Assembly (NCBI GenBank): GCA_013044085.1
Contig: JABEVI010000040.1
Location: forward strand, 1-21,163
Length of the DNA: 21,163 bases
Source of the DNA: Steroidobacteraceae bacterium
GTDB lineage: Bacteria > Pseudomonadota > Gammaproteobacteria > Steroidobacterales > Steroidobacteraceae
Direction of reading: 5' to 3'
The notes under the pieces were generated by a model. That model ran no database searches and was not told the DNA's origin. It saw only the letters and a list, made by a program, of their open reading frames with translations. Made by a program: the position numbers and the translations under genes. This document shows positions 1-7,720 of the stretch, piece by piece (within the stretch, counting starts at the first letter, position 1; the number at the start of each line of letters is the position of its first letter).

Positions 1-42
1 CACGCTCTCCCCGCCGCCACAGGTGGCGGCGGGGCGAGCGTG
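1..42. repeat. 20-bp near-perfect inverted repeat at the window edge
   Basis: Bases 1-20 and 23-42 are reverse complements except at one pair (position 8 against 35), around a two-base centre (ag, 21-22). The repeat lies in the proline-rich coding linker of the AgmX/TonB-like gene and begins exactly at the first base of the window. It could be a real hairpin or a fold-back artefact at a contig end. Confidence 0.8.
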
Positions 43-209
43 TTGATGACCTGGGGATGATGCGGCAGGAACGGCAGAATGACGGCGCACAGCCCGAACA
101 CGATGACGAGGGTGCGCAGGATCAAGCGAAATCGGCGCTCGATCTCCTCGTTCGGCGACCAGGGCAGGTCGAACCGCCGGAAATACGGGTTGAACGTTGC
201 CGCGGCCAT
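1..209 (-). CDS. AgmX/TonB-like membrane-anchored energy transducer, N-terminal fragment
   Basis: Partial gene; the ATG is at 209 and the reading frame leaves the window at base 1 after about 69 residues. The visible part has a cytoplasmic N-terminus of about 28 residues (starts MAAATFNPYF, then an acidic/basic stretch EEIERRF). One membrane helix follows at about residues 29-48 (LRTLVIVFGLCAVILPFL), then the start of a proline-rich periplasmic linker (TLAPPPPVAA). This is the layout of TonB-type and AgmX/GltJ-type transducers that work with TolQ/TolR motors. The start lies one base after the stop of the upstream ExbD gene, so it is the next gene of the motor operon. The C-terminal domain that would separate TonB from AgmX is outside the window. 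The last 42 bases form a near-perfect inverted repeat, so the end of the frame may be unreliable. Confidence 0.75.
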   Translation of the reverse strand, partial: MAAATFNPYFRRFDLPWSPNEEIERRFRLILRTLVIVFGLCAVILPFLPHHPQVINTLAPPPPVAAGRA

Positions 210-210
210 T

Positions 211-720
211 TTAAGTCGCCGCCCCTTGAGGTTGCGCCCTTTCGCGCTGCACGACCGCGAGCGAGACCTTGTCGTAGTCGGCCGCGCTGCAGCTCATCAT
301 GATCTTCTTGAGCACGCTGTACGGCATGTGCTTGTCGCCCATGATCGTCACCTCGCGCTTCGCCGGCGCCTGCTTCGCGGTGGCGATGAGCGTGCCGTCG
401 TCCGGCGCCGACAGAGCGGCCTTCAACGGCTCGATCACCGGATCCGGGCCCGCGACCAAATCGCCGATGCGGCCCACCAAGCGCCCGTCGACATAGATCG
501 AACGGCTCGTCACCATCACGACCACCGAGGGATGCGGCGGTTGCTGCGACAAGGATTGCGGGATCGGAATGCTCCTTGTGTTCGGCAGCAGATCGACGTC
601 GGCGGTGTGCGCGAGGAGGAAGACGACCAGGATCGTCATCATGTCGATGAACGGCACCAGCGCGTAATGGCTGCCGCCGTGCAGGCGCTTGCGGTGCCGC
701 TTGATGCGGTAAGGGGTCAT
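211..720 (-). CDS. ExbD/TolR-family biopolymer transport protein (second copy)
   Basis: A 169-residue protein of the usual ExbD/TolR length. A basic N-terminus (KRHRKRLHGG) is followed by one membrane helix at about 20-38. Its motif LVPFIDMMTILVVFLL carries the essential membrane aspartate at D26. A periplasmic domain of about 125 residues follows; its end (MPYSVLKKIMMSCSAADYDKVSLAV) matches the family's conserved final fold. ExbD/TolR proteins sit in the pore of the TolQ/ExbB channel and turn proton flow into motion of a periplasmic partner. The ATG overlaps the stop of the preceding ExbD gene by four bases (ATGA), which indicates translational coupling. A pair of TolR-like proteins beside one TolQ is the AglQ-AglR-AglS arrangement of Myxococcus. 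A Tol-Pal system would have a single TolR with TolA, TolB and Pal, none of which are seen here. Confidence 0.9.
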   Translation of the reverse strand: MTPYRIKRHRKRLHGGSHYALVPFIDMMTILVVFLLAHTADVDLLPNTRSIPIPQSLSQQPPHPSVVVMVTSRSIYVDGRLVGRIGDLVAGPDPVIEPLKAALSAPDDGTLIATAKQAPAKREVTIMGDKHMPYSVLKKIMMSCSAADYDKVSLAVVQRERAQPQGAAT

Positions 721-1223
721 TTGGGCGCATCCCCGATCGAGATGTCCGGGAACAATGGGGCCTTCGAGAACGGCGCGACCGGCAGTTGATAGACCCGCAC
801 CGCGTCCATGACCTGCACCAGCACGTCGTAGGGCACATTCGGTCCAAGCAGCACCGTCGCATCCCGCATGTCCGGAAACTGCTCCTTGACGGTGCGCATG
901 AACACCGAGAGCCCCGCGTAGTCATAGGCGCCGGCGCGGTTGACGATGTCCTTGAGCGGGCCGGAATTTCGGTCGTTCACGAGGATGTCCCCCGGACGGA
1001 TGATCACCTCGAGCTTCAGGCCCTTGGGCAGGGGCGCACCCGGCGCGGCGTTCGACGGCAGATTCAACGGCAGGATGTTGGTCTTCGAGAACACCGCGGT
1101 GAATATCAGGAAGAACACCAGGATCACCATCATGTCGATCATCGGCACGATGTTCAGATCGTCCCGCCCGCGGTGATAGCGCTCGTGATTGCGCCGGACG
1201 AGACGTGTGGATTTCGACTTCAT
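717..1223 (-). CDS. ExbD/TolR-family biopolymer transport protein (first copy)
   Basis: A 168-residue protein with a basic cytoplasmic N-terminus. A single membrane helix at about 24-44 holds the motif LNIVPMIDMMVILVFFLIF, with the proton-carrying aspartate at D30. The periplasmic domain includes LEVIIRPGDILVND and a C-terminal stretch VPYDVLVQVMDAVRVYQL typical of ExbD/TolR. The ATG at 1223 lies five bases after the stop of the TolQ-like gene. The two ExbD proteins of this operon differ in sequence but both keep the membrane aspartate, so both should be active stator subunits. The periplasmic C-terminus ends in a proline- and alanine-containing tail (FPDISIGDAPK). Confidence 0.92.
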   Translation of the reverse strand: MKSKSTRLVRRNHERYHRGRDDLNIVPMIDMMVILVFFLIFTAVFSKTNILPLNLPSNAAPGAPLPKGLKLEVIIRPGDILVNDRNSGPLKDIVNRAGAYDYAGLSVFMRTVKEQFPDMRDATVLLGPNVPYDVLVQVMDAVRVYQLPVAPFSKAPLFPDISIGDAPK

Positions 1224-1228
1224 GACCT

Positions 1229-1927
1229 TCAGGTCGCGCCGCGCACCGCCGCACCCGGGCGCGGCACGCCCGCCTGTGGTGCCGGTGCCGGATCCACCTG
1301 GCGTTCCGTGATCGAATTCAGGAACTTCACCGAAGCGATCTCGAGGCTGTCGATCAACGAGGTGGTCTTCGCCTCGAGGAACATGTGCGAGAGCAGCAGG
1401 GTGATCGCCACCGCGAGGCCCGAGGCGGTATTGTTCATCGCCACCGAGATCGAGGCGGCGAGCAGGCTCGCCTTGTCGGCGGGATTCGCGGTCGCGACCG
1501 CGCTGAACGCCTCGATCAAGCCGGTGATCGTGCCGAGCAGGCCGATCAACAGGCCGACGTTCGCGAGCGAGGAGAGAAAATGCGTGCGCTTCTCGATCCG
1601 CGGAATCACCTCGAGGAGGCTTTCGTCCATCGCCTTCTCGACATCATCGCGCCGGCGCGCGCTCGCGGCGCGGGCGACGCCGTAGTTCAGTATCGTCGCG
1701 ATCGACGCCTTCGAATCCTGGGTCAGGGCGAGCGCCTGCTTGAAATTGCCCGCGCTGAGCGCCGGTACGAGCGCCTCCCAGAGGCCGCGGTTGCGCACCG
1801 TCTCGCGGGTCAGATAGACGAATCGCTCGATCGCGATCGCGACACCGACGACGAAGATCAACGCGAGCGGGTAGAGAAACACGCCTCCATCCCTGAAGAA
1901 ATTGACGACCGAATTCATGAAATGCAT
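1229..1927 (-). CDS. MotA/TolQ/ExbB proton channel family protein
   Basis: A 232-residue inner-membrane protein with the TolQ/ExbB pattern of three helices: about 13-38 (GGVFLYPLALIFVVGVAIAI), 117-140 (SSLANVGLLIGLLGTITGLI) and 158-185. The third helix carries the conserved polar sequence AMNNTASGLAVAITLL (about 163-178) that lines the proton path. A large cytoplasmic loop lies between helices 1 and 2. The last 20 residues are proline/alanine-rich and not conserved in the family. The start at 1927 is supported by AGGAG seven bases upstream; an in-frame ATG at 1918 has no such site. The gene heads the motor segment (TolQ, TolR, TolR, AgmX-like) and follows a small exported-protein gene after a 73-base gap. 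Context favours an AglQ-like motor over TolQ or ExbB proper. Confidence 0.92.
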   Translation of the reverse strand: MHFMNSVVNFFRDGGVFLYPLALIFVVGVAIAIERFVYLTRETVRNRGLWEALVPALSAGNFKQALALTQDSKASIATILNYGVARAASARRRDDVEKAMDESLLEVIPRIEKRTHFLSSLANVGLLIGLLGTITGLIEAFSAVATANPADKASLLAASISVAMNNTASGLAVAITLLLSHMFLEAKTTSLIDSLEIASVKFLNSITERQVDPAPAPQAGVPRPGAAVRGAT

Positions 1928-2000
1928 CTGCGTGCTCCTGAGGATTGTTCCACCGATCCATCGACCGGATTCAACCAGATTCCGTAAAATCGGCTATGAC

Positions 2001-2339
2001 TCACTTCTCACCCTGCGGTGCCGAGGCCAGGGCGTCGTAATACGCCACCTTCCGCCTAAAGACGTCCCGGTCGACCGGCGCAAGCACCTGGTCGAGCAGG
2101 CTGTTGTCCGGTCTGCCGCCGAGGTTGCCGAGGTTCGACTTGCGCCACGGGACGATGTACATGACTTTCGGCAATTCCTTGTTGCCGGTCACCGTCGTCG
2201 TGCCGAGGGCGATGAAATCGCTCTTGCCCGGGTGCTTGAGGGGCTTGGCTTTCGCGGGCGCGCTCGGCGTGCCCGCGACGGCGGTCGCGCAGAGCGCGAC
2301 GGCCGCGGCGAGCAACATCGATCGATAGACGGCTCTCAT
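2001..2339 (-). CDS. small exported protein of unknown function
   Basis: A 112-residue protein with a clear Sec signal peptide at 1-23 (SMLLAAAVALCATAVAG). A lysine/proline-rich spacer (APAKAKPLKHPGKSDF) follows, then a compact region with GTTTVTGNKELPKVMYIVPW and NSLLDQVLAPVDRDVFRR. I recognise no named domain. The start codon overlaps the stop of the TPR lipoprotein gene by four bases (ATGA). The TolQ-like gene follows after 73 bases. Translational coupling to a TPR lipoprotein and position just before the motor genes suggest a periplasmic part of the same machine; that role is inference. Confidence 0.85.
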   Translation of the reverse strand: MRAVYRSMLLAAAVALCATAVAGTPSAPAKAKPLKHPGKSDFIALGTTTVTGNKELPKVMYIVPWRKSNLGNLGGRPDNSLLDQVLAPVDRDVFRRKVAYYDALASAPQGEK

Positions 2340-2992
2340 GTCGGCTCCTTCGGCTTCGCAACGGGCGAGGCGGGCGCGCCGATCCGTCGCCGCAACTCGA
2401 TCACCCAGTTCTCGACCTGTTTTTGCCCGCCCGCGATCGCGAGGTAGCGTTGATACTGCGCGAGCGCCTTGTGCGGCTCGCCGAGGTACAGGTCGTACAG
2501 AATGCCGAGATTCAAGTGTGCCGGCGCATAGTCCGGCTGCGCGGCAATGGCGCGCTGGTAGGCGCGCTCGGCGGCCTGAAACTTGCCGAGCCTTCGCAGG
2601 ACGATGCCGAGTTCGTCGTTCGCGACCGCATTGCGCGGATCGCGCCCGATCACGCGCCTGAATGCGGCCTCCGCCGCCGGCAGCCGCGCGGAGTTAAGGT
2701 ACAGAATGCCGAGGTTGAGGATCGGTCCGTTCAACCGGGGGTATTGCATCGCCAGCGTCTTCAACTCGAGCTCCGCGTCCACGCTCCGGCCGGCCTTGAT
2801 CGCCGCAAGCGCGGTCGCGTAGCCGGCAGCCGCCGGTGCGGGCACCGGGACGAGTGCCGGCGCATGCGCGACCGCGGCGGCGGGCCTTTCAACAACGGCA
2901 GCCCGCGCCGGCGGTCGGCGCGGTGCGGCGCTGCAGGCGCTGAGCAGCGCGAGCGCTGTGGCGCTAACGAATCGTCTCGACCAGCGGTTCAC
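2336..2992 (-). CDS. TPR-repeat lipoprotein (GltE/NfsE-like)
   Basis: A 218-residue lipoprotein. The GTG at 2992 is chosen because it gives a proper signal peptide ending in the lipobox LLSAC (lipidated Cys20) and has an AAGGTGGA-type ribosome site just upstream. Longer in-frame starts lie deep in the preceding gene and produce an arginine/serine-rich shadow sequence. A proline/alanine linker (21-56) is followed by about three to four TPR units at 57-185, for example ILNLGILYLNSARLPAAEAAF and NAVANDELGIVLRRLGKF. It overlaps the end of the 938-residue TPR gene by 29 bases. In Myxococcus, TPR lipoproteins GltE/AglT and NfsE belong to the Glt and Nfs envelope complexes; the same neighbourhood here supports a comparable role. 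Membrane side is not certain: residue +2 after Cys is Ser, compatible with the outer membrane. Confidence 0.88.
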   Translation of the reverse strand: MNRWSRRFVSATALALLSACSAAPRRPPARAAVVERPAAAVAHAPALVPVPAPAAAGYATALAAIKAGRSVDAELELKTLAMQYPRLNGPILNLGILYLNSARLPAAEAAFRRVIGRDPRNAVANDELGIVLRRLGKFQAAERAYQRAIAAQPDYAPAHLNLGILYDLYLGEPHKALAQYQRYLAIAGGQKQVENWVIELRRRIGAPASPVAKPKEPT

Positions 2993-5780
2993 TGAATTCC
3001 ACCTTGTCGTAGCGCGCCGGGTCGAGCTTCGCCAGAGCGGCGAAGCTCTTGCGCACCCAGCGGTCGTAGATTCCCCGGCGCGTGCGCGCCGCGTTGATCT
3101 CATAGAGCTTGATCGCCTGATTCTCGAACGGAATCGCCTGTTCATCGAGGATCACGTTGTATTCGGCGAGATCGTTCTTCGAGAGGTTCGCGGGGCGTTG
3201 CGAATGCCTCAAGTCCCGGCTGAGCCGCCGATAAAGTTCGCCGCTCTCAAAGGTCGCTTCGGTCGTGACCGTTGCGACCTGGTAGCCGGCCGCCTCGGTG
3301 TAGGCCCGCAGCGCCGCCTGCATCGCGTCGCGCTTGCGCAGCAGCGAGCGCTTCAAGGGCGAAACGAGCCGGATGCGGTCGAACGCATCACGCAAGGGCG
3401 CGGCGAGGCGCAGCATCGCCTCGGCCGCGAGCGCACGGCTGCGCGGCGTGCGCAACGCACCGGCGGCGCGATCGGCGGCGACGATGTTCTTCAACCAGCG
3501 GGTTTCGGCGGCGCCATCGCCGCGCCGGGCGGCGAGCTTGCGAAGTTCGTTGCGTGCCTCCATCGCCGGGTCGAGGGGCTCGGGGAAACGTTTCAAGAAC
3601 GCCTTCAGCATCAGCCGTTGCCGGTCCGGATTGCCCGCCTTGCCGTAGAGTTCGGCGGCCTCGAGCGTCGCCTCACGCTGCACCGCGGCCGACTCGCTCG
3701 GCGCCGTCGACAGGCGCTCATACTCGGTCGCCGCCTTCGCCGGCTGTTGGGCGTGCGCGTACGCCACGGCGAGCTTGCGGGTCACCTCCTCCTGCAGGGG
3801 ACTGTGCGGGAAATTGCCGCGAAAATCCTCGAGCGCGGCGATCGCGCGCCGCCAGTGCTTGGCGCGGATCAACAGCGCCGCCGCATCGAAATCGGCGTTG
3901 GCGCGGATCTTCGAGGTCGGCGCAAGCTGCCCGACGCGCAGAAAATCGGCGATCGCCGCCTTCGGATCGCCCGCCGCATCCCGCTGTTGGCCCTGCCGGT
4001 AGATCGAGGCGGCGAGCCGGTCGGTGATGGCCGGACGCTGCGGGTCGTTGGCCGCCATCAAGGCCTCATCGCTGCGATAAGCGGCCTCGGCCCGCACAAA
4101 GGCGCCCTGCGCGAAGGCCGAATCGCCGATGACCGTGAAGGCGAGGCGCTGGGTCGCGGCATCGACGCTCGGACGCAGCGCGAGCAGTTCGTGCGCCGCC
4201 GCCGTGGCGCGCGTATAGCGTTTTTCCTGGAACAACGTGGTGACCGCGTGCGCCAGCACCTGCGCGGTGCGCGGGTCCTGCGGGAAGGCTGCGGCGAAGC
4301 GCAAGGAGCTCGCGACCGACAGGTGTCGCACCGAATCGGCCGCCGCGCCGCCCGCCGCCTGTGCCGCATCGTCGTAAGCGACGATCGCAGCGTAGCCGGC
4401 CGCCGCCGCCTGCGGATTCGCCCCGTAGCCATAGGCGCTGTGTTCATACTGTTGGGCGGCCGTGAGGTAGTGCTTCTCCCCGAACAGAGTGTCGGCAAGC
4501 CGGAAATTCGCCTTCGCCGCATCCTTGGCGTGCGGGAATGCCGCGAGGTAGCGGCGATACCAGCCCGCCGCGGCCTGGTAATCGGCCGCGTCATGCTTGC
4601 GCTGCGCCCGGGCCTGGTAGTACTGGGCCAGATCGTGCAGATTCGTCTTCAGTTCGGCGACCACCCGCGGCTCCTGCGCAGGCTCGCGCCCCTGCCAGTA
4701 CGGCGTGCCGAACGCATAGTCGTCGACGAACTCCCGCTTCGCCTTCAACACGAGCTGCGGGAAACCGCCGCGCGCGTAGGCACCGATTGCCTTCATCTGC
4801 AGGAGCGGCGCCTGCTCGCTGCGCGGATCGCGGACGACGAACGCCCGATAGGCGTCGGCGGCATCCGTGTAGCGCTGCTTCTTCAGGTACAGGTCGCCGA
4901 GCCGCGAATACAACAGAGACGCGTAGGGCTTCGGCTTCATGCCGCCCAGGAACTCGCCGATGCTCTTCGCGCCGTCGGCGTAGGAGAACGCGATCGACAT
5001 GGCGCGCAGGCTGTCGTCGACCAACTCCCGGTTCGGACGGCTCAAGGAACTCATGCGCAGCAGCGCATCGGTGTGGTCCCTGGAAACCAGCACGCCGTCG
5101 AGAACCGCCGCGAAGGGCGCGAGGCATGCGGTATTCTCGTTCTGCTTGAACAAGGACCAGCCGAGCATGTACTGGCTCTGGCTGTAGAACTCCGAGTCCG
5201 GCCCGAAGTGGATCGCCGCCTGGTAGGCCCTTTGCGCGCCGGCGTAACGACCCGCCGCGAACAGCATCTCGCCCCGGCGGAACTGCGCCTCGTCGATGTA
5301 GCGACTGTGCGGATACTCCCGCACGAGCCGATCCAGGGTTGCGAGCGCCCGCTTCGATCGACCGGCCGTGTCGTAGGCGCGCGCCAGCTGATAGAGCACC
5401 TCGTCGGCGAGCGCGTAATGCGGATACTTCGCGAGCAGCGCGTGATAAAGCGTGATCGCATCGTCGGCTTGAAGCACCTGGTTGGTCTCGAGTTCGCGCT
5501 GGATGCGCAGCGACGTCGAGCCTTCCAGATGCAGGTCGCCGAGCCGGCGCAGCGCCTCGGCGCGCAGCCGGGCATCGCCGGCGTTCAGATCGAGAAAACG
5601 CCGGTAGCTCGCCATCGCCTTGGCAAGATCGACGCCTTGCGGCGCGTTCGCTTCGACGGCGACCGGCCGGCCGGTCAGATCACCGACCGTCTGCGCGCGA
5701 TGCGCCGCCGCCTGGCCATTGGCGCCGAGCGCCGCCAGGCACAGCAGCGCCGCCGGCACCGGACTCGGTGAGCGCTTCAT
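2964..5780 (-). CDS. large periplasmic TPR protein (GltD/NfsD-like)
   Basis: A 938-residue protein with a Sec signal peptide at about 1-25 (AALLCLAALGANGQAAA). TPR-type helical repeats run over most of its length from about 50 to 720. Recognisable units include ALRRLGDLHLEGS, ADEVLYQLARAYDTAGRSKR, IDEAQFRRGEMLFAAGRYAG, YSRLGDLYLKKQRYTDAADA and RKLAVAYAHAQQPAKAATEY. The last 200 residues are helical but less repetitive. Such proteins are scaffolds that bind several partners. The ATG overlaps the stop of the upstream TPR gene by four bases, and the following TPR lipoprotein starts inside its 3' end. The pair of a long periplasmic TPR protein and a short TPR lipoprotein is the GltD-GltE (NfsD-NfsE) pattern of Myxococcus. 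Orthology is inferred from architecture and context, not alignment. Confidence 0.88.
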   Translation of the reverse strand: MKRSPSPVPAALLCLAALGANGQAAAHRAQTVGDLTGRPVAVEANAPQGVDLAKAMASYRRFLDLNAGDARLRAEALRRLGDLHLEGSTSLRIQRELETNQVLQADDAITLYHALLAKYPHYALADEVLYQLARAYDTAGRSKRALATLDRLVREYPHSRYIDEAQFRRGEMLFAAGRYAGAQRAYQAAIHFGPDSEFYSQSQYMLGWSLFKQNENTACLAPFAAVLDGVLVSRDHTDALLRMSSLSRPNRELVDDSLRAMSIAFSYADGAKSIGEFLGGMKPKPYASLLYSRLGDLYLKKQRYTDAADAYRAFVVRDPRSEQAPLLQMKAIGAYARGGFPQLVLKAKREFVDDYAFGTPYWQGREPAQEPRVVAELKTNLHDLAQYYQARAQRKHDAADYQAAAGWYRRYLAAFPHAKDAAKANFRLADTLFGEKHYLTAAQQYEHSAYGYGANPQAAAAGYAAIVAYDDAAQAAGGAAADSVRHLSVASSLRFAAAFPQDPRTAQVLAHAVTTLFQEKRYTRATAAAHELLALRPSVDAATQRLAFTVIGDSAFAQGAFVRAEAAYRSDEALMAANDPQRPAITDRLAASIYRQGQQRDAAGDPKAAIADFLRVGQLAPTSKIRANADFDAAALLIRAKHWRRAIAALEDFRGNFPHSPLQEEVTRKLAVAYAHAQQPAKAATEYERLSTAPSESAAVQREATLEAAELYGKAGNPDRQRLMLKAFLKRFPEPLDPAMEARNELRKLAARRGDGAAETRWLKNIVAADRAAGALRTPRSRALAAEAMLRLAAPLRDAFDRIRLVSPLKRSLLRKRDAMQAALRAYTEAAGYQVATVTTEATFESGELYRRLSRDLRHSQRPANLSKNDLAEYNVILDEQAIPFENQAIKLYEINAARTRRGIYDRWVRKSFAALAKLDPARYDKVEFSEPLVETIR

Positions 5781-7717
5781 GGCGGTTTCCCGGCGGGCTT
5801 TTGCGCCCCGTTGACGGTGCGATCATAGATCGCGGCGAGCGCGTAGCGGGCCTGGACTTCATAATCGCCGATGCGCTGTTTCTGCTGCCTAAGAGCGCCG
5901 ATCGCGAGCGCTGCGAGGTAGCGCTGCTGCGCGTCGGCAAGTACCGCGAGGCGTTTGCGCAGCGCATCGATGCGCGCGGCAAGCGCGCCAACCGTGCCGG
6001 CCTCGGCGCCGGTATCGTTCGGAATGTTACGCCGTGCCTGTCGGAGCAGCGCGACCCGGTGCTCCGTTTGCTGCAGGGCGGCGTCGAGTTCGCGCAAGGC
6101 GCGATGCTCGTTCCAAAGGCGCGCGCGAAAGCTCTCCGCCAGCCGCCAGTAAACCACGCCCTTCATGAGCCGGTACTTGCCGCGCATTCCGGCAAGACTC
6201 TTGTCGTGGGGATGAGCGGCGAGAAACGTGCCGATGCGCGCGAGTTCATCCCAGGTCCTGCGCTCCGCGGGCGTCGCCAGCGCCACCACGTCGTGGGTCT
6301 TCTGGATCTCGTCGAGACGTGAGGCGAATTGATCCCGCTTGGCGAGCAACGCCTCCAGGTGGGTGCTCGCGAGCAGCGCATCGGCCTGCGGCACCCGCTC
6401 GACATACGCGGCCCGCTGGGTCGCGATCATCTCGTCGAAGGCGCCGATGCTCGCCCGCCAGGCCCGCAGATTGGCGCGCATGTACTCGATTTGGCGATAA
6501 TTCTGCAGACCGGCCTGGAAATCGTTGCCGGCGAGCAGTTGGTAGAGGTAACGCGACTCCGGCGCATTCGGCAGGTGCCGCAGCTGCCAGTACCAGGTGA
6601 CGTGCTTGTGCTTGTCATCGGCAAGCAGTCGTGCGATGAGCTTGCCGTCGCGAATCAGGGCGATCGAGGCATCGAGGTTCTTCGATTCGGCGTCGAAGGA
6701 GGCGATCGCTTCATTGTAATACTGCGCCGCCTGACCGTCGGCGTGCAGCTTGGCGAAGGCGTAGGGCACCGCGAGATAAGACTCCTGCACCGCGGCATCG
6801 CGCAGATCGCGCTTGCGCAGCGCAAGCCACGGCACCAGTGCGCGCTTGTAGTGCCCGCTCATCGCCTCGGCCCAGCCGAAGCCGAGCAAGGCCTTGGTCG
6901 CATACGGTCCGGCCAGGCGCACCCGCGCCAGGTAAGGCGTGGCATCGGCCGGTCGCTTGGCTTGCAGATACGCATAGCCGAGCGCGAGGTTCGCCTTGTC
7001 GGCGAGCGCGCGGAATTCTTCGCTCCCCGCATGCAGGGTGCCGACGCGGTTCAGGAACGGCACCGCGGCCGCGAGCTGCCCCTCGCGGATGAGCGCGACG
7101 CCGAGATTGAAATCGGCGTACGCGGTCCATTCCGGCGAACCGTGCCAGTGGCGAAGCAGCGTCACCGCATCGGCGAAACGCCCTTCACGCATCATGATCT
7201 CGGCGAGCAGCATCGTGCGCTCGGCCTCGACCCGCGGGGCGAGCGTGCCTGACATCCTCTCGAGTGCATGCTCCGAAGGGGCGAGATAACCGCGCTGGTA
7301 GCGGATCTTGCCGAGGTAATACCAGGCACGATTTTGCACCGCCCGCGGCGCGTTGCCGGCGAGCAGCGCTTTGAATATCCGGCCCGCCTCGAGGTGCTCA
7401 CCGAGCGACAGATAGAGGCCGCCGAGCAGCAGATCGGCGTCGACCCCGGTGTGCGCGAGCTGCTCTTGTTGCTTCGCGGCGAGCAGCCGGGTGATCGCCG
7501 CGAAATCATCGCCCTGATAGAAGTAGTAGAGCACGTTGCCGTAAGCGAGATCCCGTACCGGCTGCGGCGCGAGGCCATCCGGATCAGCGTGCAGGTTGTT
7601 ACGCGCCGCGGCCGGCCGCCACCACAGCGCAAGCCCGCAGGCCGCGAGCACGCAGACGGCGAGGACCGGCCATCCTCCCCTTCGAAGCGTGCGCAAGCGA
7701 CCGGCATCCCGCGGCAC
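5777..7717 (-). CDS. membrane-anchored TPR and coiled-coil protein
   Basis: A 646-residue protein. A basic N-terminus is followed by a hydrophobic segment at about 15-33 (WPVLAVCVLAACGLALWW), probably an uncleaved anchor. It also contains VLAAC, so a lipoprotein cannot be excluded. TPR-like helical pairs fill about 50-300, for example LLLGGLYLSLGEHLEAGRIF, WYYLGKIRYQRGYLAPSEHA and DFNLGVALIREGQLAAAVPF. A charged coiled-coil region lies at about 525-625 (LRELDAALQQTEHRVALLRQ). The start is GTG at 7717, backed by GGGAG six bases upstream that overlaps the stop of the preceding gene. It is the first of three consecutive TPR genes and the only one likely to be held in the inner membrane, so it could link the motor to the periplasmic scaffold. 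No named family is recognised beyond TPR. Confidence 0.88.
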   Translation of the reverse strand: MPRDAGRLRTLRRGGWPVLAVCVLAACGLALWWRPAAARNNLHADPDGLAPQPVRDLAYGNVLYYFYQGDDFAAITRLLAAKQQEQLAHTGVDADLLLGGLYLSLGEHLEAGRIFKALLAGNAPRAVQNRAWYYLGKIRYQRGYLAPSEHALERMSGTLAPRVEAERTMLLAEIMMREGRFADAVTLLRHWHGSPEWTAYADFNLGVALIREGQLAAAVPFLNRVGTLHAGSEEFRALADKANLALGYAYLQAKRPADATPYLARVRLAGPYATKALLGFGWAEAMSGHYKRALVPWLALRKRDLRDAAVQESYLAVPYAFAKLHADGQAAQYYNEAIASFDAESKNLDASIALIRDGKLIARLLADDKHKHVTWYWQLRHLPNAPESRYLYQLLAGNDFQAGLQNYRQIEYMRANLRAWRASIGAFDEMIATQRAAYVERVPQADALLASTHLEALLAKRDQFASRLDEIQKTHDVVALATPAERRTWDELARIGTFLAAHPHDKSLAGMRGKYRLMKGVVYWRLAESFRARLWNEHRALRELDAALQQTEHRVALLRQARRNIPNDTGAEAGTVGALAARIDALRKRLAVLADAQQRYLAALAIGALRQQKQRIGDYEVQARYALAAIYDRTVNGAQKPAGKPP

Positions 7718-7720
7718 CTC

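Noticed and set aside
211..1927. Tol-Pal or ExbB-ExbD-TonB iron-uptake system
   Set aside because: There are two TolR-like genes, no TolA/TolB/Pal, and no TonB receptor. The neighbours are TPR and heme proteins, which fit an Agl-Glt-like motor better.
1928..2000. Possible promoter before the TolQ-like gene (TTGAAT on the minus strand)
   Set aside because: The candidate -10 is weak and the spacing is about 19 bases. The gap holds nothing else I can identify.
2958..5771. 937-codon open frame on the plus strand opposite the large TPR gene
   Set aside because: It is the antisense shadow of a GC-rich gene: arginine-rich, with no signal peptide or domain. The opposite strand gives clear TPR repeats and operon overlaps.
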